8,596 nt of DNA from Geobacter sp. UBA5608. GTDB lineage: Bacteria; Desulfobacterota; Desulfuromonadia; Geobacterales; Pseudopelobacteraceae. The stretch is taken from positions 1-8,596 of the forward strand of contig DIKW01000054.1 of the NCBI GenBank assembly GCA_002424705.1. Direction: 5' to 3'. A program made the translations under genes and the position numbers. Shown piece by piece: positions 6,452 through 8,596 of the stretch. The notes below the pieces were generated by a model. It made no database searches. It saw only the letters and a list, made by a program, of their open reading frames with translations, and had not been told where the DNA came from. Every line of letters starts with the position of its first letter. The first letter of the stretch is position 1.

Positions 6452-7149
6452 GCTTCCAGACCCTGCCCGGTGGTGGCGGAGACCTCCAGGATAGCCAGAT
6501 TGTGGCTCACCCGGCCTGCATATTCCTTGCATTGCGCCAGGTCAAAGCTTAAGTGCGGCAGCAGGTCCACCTTATTGAGCAACATCAGGCCGGAGTTGTG
6601 AAACATCTGGGGGTACTTGAGCGGCTTGTCCTCACCTTCGGTCACCGACAGCACCACCACCTTGTGGGCCTCACCCAGATCAAAGGCAGCTGGGCAGACC
6701 AGGTTGCCGACGTTTTCGATAAACAGGATATCCAGGTTGTCCAGATCGAAGGATTCGGTGGCATGCATCACCATGTGGGCATCCAGGTGGCAACCGGCGC
6801 CGGTATTGATCTGTCTGACCGGCACCCCGGTGGCGGCGATGCGACGAGCATCATTGTCGGTCTGCTGATCCCCCTCGATCACGGCGCAGCGGTAACGGCC
6901 GGACAGATCATGCAGGGTGCGCTCCAGCAGGCTTGTCTTGCCGGAACCGGGGGAGGAGACCAGGTTCAGCACCAGAATATTCTTCTCCTTGAACAGGGCC
7001 CGATTGAAGGCGGCCAGCCGGTTGTTCTTGGCCAGCAGATCCTCTTCGATGCTGATCCGTGTGGTACGCTGCGGCTGATCAGGCTGATGGCCGTGATCGT
7101 GCTCATGGTGGTGGGCGGCTGCGGGGCTGCAACCACAGGTTGTGCACAT
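6415..7149 (-). CDS. hypB: Hydrogenase nickel-incorporation GTPase HypB
   Basis: HypB is a SIMIBI-class GTPase that works with HypA to put nickel into [NiFe]-hydrogenase. The 244 residues begin with MCTTCGC (C2, C5, C7), the high-affinity metal site found in E. coli-type HypB. A histidine-rich stretch follows (HHHEHDHGH, residues 13-21) that could store nickel or zinc. The G domain has the P-loop SSPGSGKT (65-72), the switch metal site GAGCHLDAH (C120, H121) with C152 in GNLVCP, and the base-specificity motif NKVD (192-195). All functional residues are intact. ATG at 7149 has AAGGAG 6 bases upstream. The gene begins 30 bases after the response regulator and its 3' end overlaps the likely hypF start, so HypB and HypF are probably translationally coupled. 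hypA, often adjacent, is not here. Confidence 0.97.
   Translation of the reverse strand: MCTTCGCSPAAAHHHEHDHGHQPDQPQRTTRISIEEDLLAKNNRLAAFNRALFKEKNILVLNLVSSPGSGKTSLLERTLHDLSGRYRCAVIEGDQQTDNDARRIAATGVPVRQINTGAGCHLDAHMVMHATESFDLDNLDILFIENVGNLVCPAAFDLGEAHKVVVLSVTEGEDKPLKYPQMFHNSGLMLLNKVDLLPHLSFDLAQCKEYAGRVSHNLAILEVSATTGQGLEAWYRWLEKELGK
6427..6432 (-). promoter_or_regulatory. Shine-Dalgarno ahead of the ATA codon at the hypF N-terminus
   Basis: AAGGAG on the - strand lies inside the last codons of hypB, 8 bases before an ATA at 6418-6416 that overlaps the hypB TAG (AAATAG). The ATA is in the hypF frame and begins exactly at the conserved HypF N-terminal region (IARRAYQIAGIVQGVGF). No ATG, GTG or TTG lies between this site and that region. 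The nearest in-frame standard start is GTG 6451, upstream of the site and with only weak purine-rich sequence before it. Confidence 0.5.
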
Positions 7150-7179
7150 AACTGGCTCCTTAAGGCTCGATAATGGCTA

Positions 7180-7848
7180 TTACAGATACTCCCGTCCGTT
7201 CACCGCCCCATTGACATCGGTGTTCAAACGATAGACCCCATTTTTTACCCTGACCAGCACCCCGTTCTCCAGCAGCGACTGAAAGGCACTGACCACCGTG
7301 GGCTTGCTAGCCCCCAACGATTCAGCGATATCATCATAGGTGCCGTGAAAAACCTGTTGTTCATCAAGATGAGCAAAGATGTACTCAATGATCTGAACCC
7401 GCTTGCCGCCGATGGAGTTCAACAGCTTCAACAACAGGTTCTTCTGGTCCAGTTCGCTTCTGATGAGCTTTTGCTCGGCAAGCTTTGAGAGCAGGTCAAG
7501 CAATTCATACAGGTTGATCGGCTTGAGCAGATAGCCATCAGCCTTCAAGCGGATGGCGGCCAACAGGTATTCGGCCTCTGAATGGGCCGAGACAATCACC
7601 ACCACTATCTCAGGATAACGCTCTCTCAGTGCTTCTAGCAGATCAATGCCCGACATCTGAGACATCCGCACATCGGTCACCACGATATCAGGCGGCTCTA
7701 CGGCGATAGCCTCCAGGGCTTTTTCAGCACTAGGAAGACAGATCGTTTTTTTGCAGAAACTCGTAAGGGCAAGATGCATCTGGTCCAGGGCATCCTGCTC
7801 ATCATCAACGCACACAACGGTCATCTCCTGCAGGGCCTTCACGTTCAT
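7180..7848 (-). CDS. Two-component response regulator, receiver domain plus winged-helix output
   Basis: A 222-residue response regulator. The receiver domain (about 8-125) has the acidic pair D15/D16, phosphoacceptor D59 in DIVVTDVRM, S87 in VIVSAHS at the Thr/Ser switch position, and K109 in YLLKPI. After a linker helix (about 120-145), residues about 147-208 form a likely DNA-binding winged helix: KRVQIIEYIFAHL, then YDDIAESLGASKPTVVSAFQ as helix-turn-helix, then LLENGVLVRVKNGVYRLN as the wing. This output does not look like OmpR, NarL or NtrC types; it resembles the RepL/Crp-like winged-helix group. ATG at 7848 is preceded by AAAGGAG, which is formed by the end of the kinase gene, and starts 2 bases after the kinase stop. 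It is therefore the cognate partner of that kinase. Being directly ahead of hypB suggests control of hydrogenase genes, which is inference. Confidence 0.9.
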   Translation of the reverse strand: MNVKALQEMTVVCVDDEQDALDQMHLALTSFCKKTICLPSAEKALEAIAVEPPDIVVTDVRMSQMSGIDLLEALRERYPEIVVVIVSAHSEAEYLLAAIRLKADGYLLKPINLYELLDLLSKLAEQKLIRSELDQKNLLLKLLNSIGGKRVQIIEYIFAHLDEQQVFHGTYDDIAESLGASKPTVVSAFQSLLENGVLVRVKNGVYRLNTDVNGAVNGREYL

Positions 7849-7850
7849 CG

Positions 7851-8596
7851 CTACTCCTTTGCCGCTAGTTTCATAAATTGCAGAACAATACAGGCGCCGT
7901 AGTACGCGCGTCCATCCAGCTCAAAGCTGCAATTCTCCGCCCAGACCGTACCGTTATCCAGATTCTCGGCGATCTGCCGACAGAGATAGAGCCCCAACCC
8001 GGTGCCTTCCCCCTTGTCTTTGGTGGTCACATAGGGTTCAAAGATACGGGTCAGCAGTTTTTTGGGAATACCGCCGGCACTGTCCTGAAACCTGACCGTC
8101 ACTAATCCGTCGGCACCTTCTTGGCTGGTTACCAGGATCACCCGTTCCCCTTCAACCTGAGAAAACTGATCCTTGGCATTCAACAGTACATTGACGGTCA
8201 ACTGCACCAGGTCGTTCACAAACCCCATGGTCAACGCCGGGCCAATAATCCGGTTCTCAATCCTGATCCGATTCTGCTCCATGGCTGGCGCCACCATGGC
8301 GATAGCACGCTCAACAGAGGCCTTCAACTCTATCTGCTGGCGGCTGCTGCCAGACATCACCATGGCCCGCCAGTCATCAATGGTTGTTGACATATAGTTG
8401 ATGTTCTGCTGCGCCAACGACACCTGTTTTTTCAATAGTTCATTATCAAGCCGCCCCAGCTGGTTCTGCAGTTCAATATTTTGCACCACCAGCGACAGGG
8501 TGTGCAACGGCTGGCGCCATTGATGGCCGATGTAGCCCAGCATCTCCCCCAAGGCACAACTTTTTGACTTTTGGGCCAACTGCCGGTTTTTCTCGT
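7851..8596 (-). CDS. Sensor histidine kinase, C-terminal transmitter (5' end outside window)
   Basis: The transmitter module of a histidine kinase, open to the right edge. In-frame residues before the TTG at 8579 (EKNRQ, then LAQKSKS) continue the usual coiled approach to the H-box, so that TTG is not the start and the sensor part is missing. Counting from the TTG, the H-box is ALGEMLGYIGHQWRQPL with phosphoacceptor H19. The N-box is VNVLLNAKDQF (N134), the G1 box is DSAGGIP (D166; the commoner form is DNGGGIP), followed by FEPYVTTK and the G2 box GEGTGLGLYLC. The HQWRQPL form of the H-box is typical of a large kinase family in Deltaproteobacteria. The stop (TAG 7853-7851) is 2 bases from the response-regulator ATG. 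What it senses cannot be told without the N-terminal part. Confidence 0.9.
   Translation of the reverse strand, partial: EKNRQLAQKSKSCALGEMLGYIGHQWRQPLHTLSLVVQNIELQNQLGRLDNELLKKQVSLAQQNINYMSTTIDDWRAMVMSGSSRQQIELKASVERAIAMVAPAMEQNRIRIENRIIGPALTMGFVNDLVQLTVNVLLNAKDQFSQVEGERVILVTSQEGADGLVTVRFQDSAGGIPKKLLTRIFEPYVTTKDKGEGTGLGLYLCRQIAENLDNGTVWAENCSFELDGRAYYGACIVLQFMKLAAKE

Noticed and set aside
6452..6532. Extension of hypF to ATG 6532
   Set aside because: The extra residues lie inside the conserved hypB C-terminus, are not HypF-like, and have no Shine-Dalgarno.
7141..7148. TGTGCACA palindrome over the hypB start codon as a possible operator
   Set aside because: Eight bases only, falls on the MCT codons of the conserved N-terminal motif, and matches no operator I can name.
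6553..7173. Open frame of 206 codons on the + strand opposite hypB
   Set aside because: Shadow of hypB, whose P-loop and metal-binding motifs are on the - strand; the antisense product is His/Gln/Gly-rich without a domain.
7150..7179. Three GGCT repeats (7154, 7164, 7175) between the response regulator and hypB as operator repeats
   Set aside because: Four-base units with uneven spacing of 10 and 11 bases; too short to separate from chance.

Overview
The window is bacterial chromosome, densely packed with genes and moderately high in GC. Its content points to a Geobacter-like member of the Desulfuromonadia/Geobacterales. The clues are a hydrogenase-maturation (hyp) operon, a histidine kinase of the GHQWRQPL type common in that lineage, a CheX-like protein, and a globin-coupled membrane protein with the architecture and paired heme-pocket histidines known from the Geobacter sulfurreducens globin-coupled sensor. 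This placement is inferred from gene families; no rRNA or other taxonomic marker is present.

Layout. Positions 1-1269 hold two genes on the + strand: the C-terminal part of a PPK2-type polyphosphate:AMP phosphotransferase that enters from the left edge, then a small CheX-like chemotaxis phosphatase. Positions 1266-8596 form one uninterrupted gene train on the - strand, read from right to left: histidine kinase (truncated by the right edge), response regulator with a C-terminal winged helix, hypB, hypF, hypC, hypD, a protoglobin-PsiE membrane protein, and a YqeG-like HAD phosphatase. Every junction in this train is an overlap or a gap of at most 57 bases. Most starts have a good Shine-Dalgarno sequence, so the train looks like one operon of at least eight genes. 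No non-coding stretch longer than 57 bases exists, and no tRNA, rRNA, IS element or CRISPR array was seen.

How the genes fit together. HypF makes the carbamoyl-derived cyanide precursor for [NiFe]-hydrogenase. HypC and HypD form the scaffold on which the Fe(CN)2CO group is assembled. HypB is the GTPase that helps deliver nickel. HypE, which normally follows HypD and converts the thiocarbamate to thiocyanate, is absent here, as is HypA. The hypE slot is taken by a predicted heme gas sensor with four membrane helices, followed by a HAD phosphatase. A two-component pair is coupled upstream of hypB. The arrangement suggests, as inference only, that hydrogenase maturation is co-expressed with both a cytosolic two-component switch and a membrane-anchored globin responding to O2, NO or redox state.

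Structural oddities. The + and - strand gene sets collide tail to tail with their stop codons sharing CTAG. A perfect 14-bp inverted repeat with a 4-nt loop lies inside the HAD phosphatase gene about 175 bases past the cheX-like stop. hypF has no ATG, GTG or TTG at the conserved family start, but an ideally spaced Shine-Dalgarno precedes an ATA codon there.
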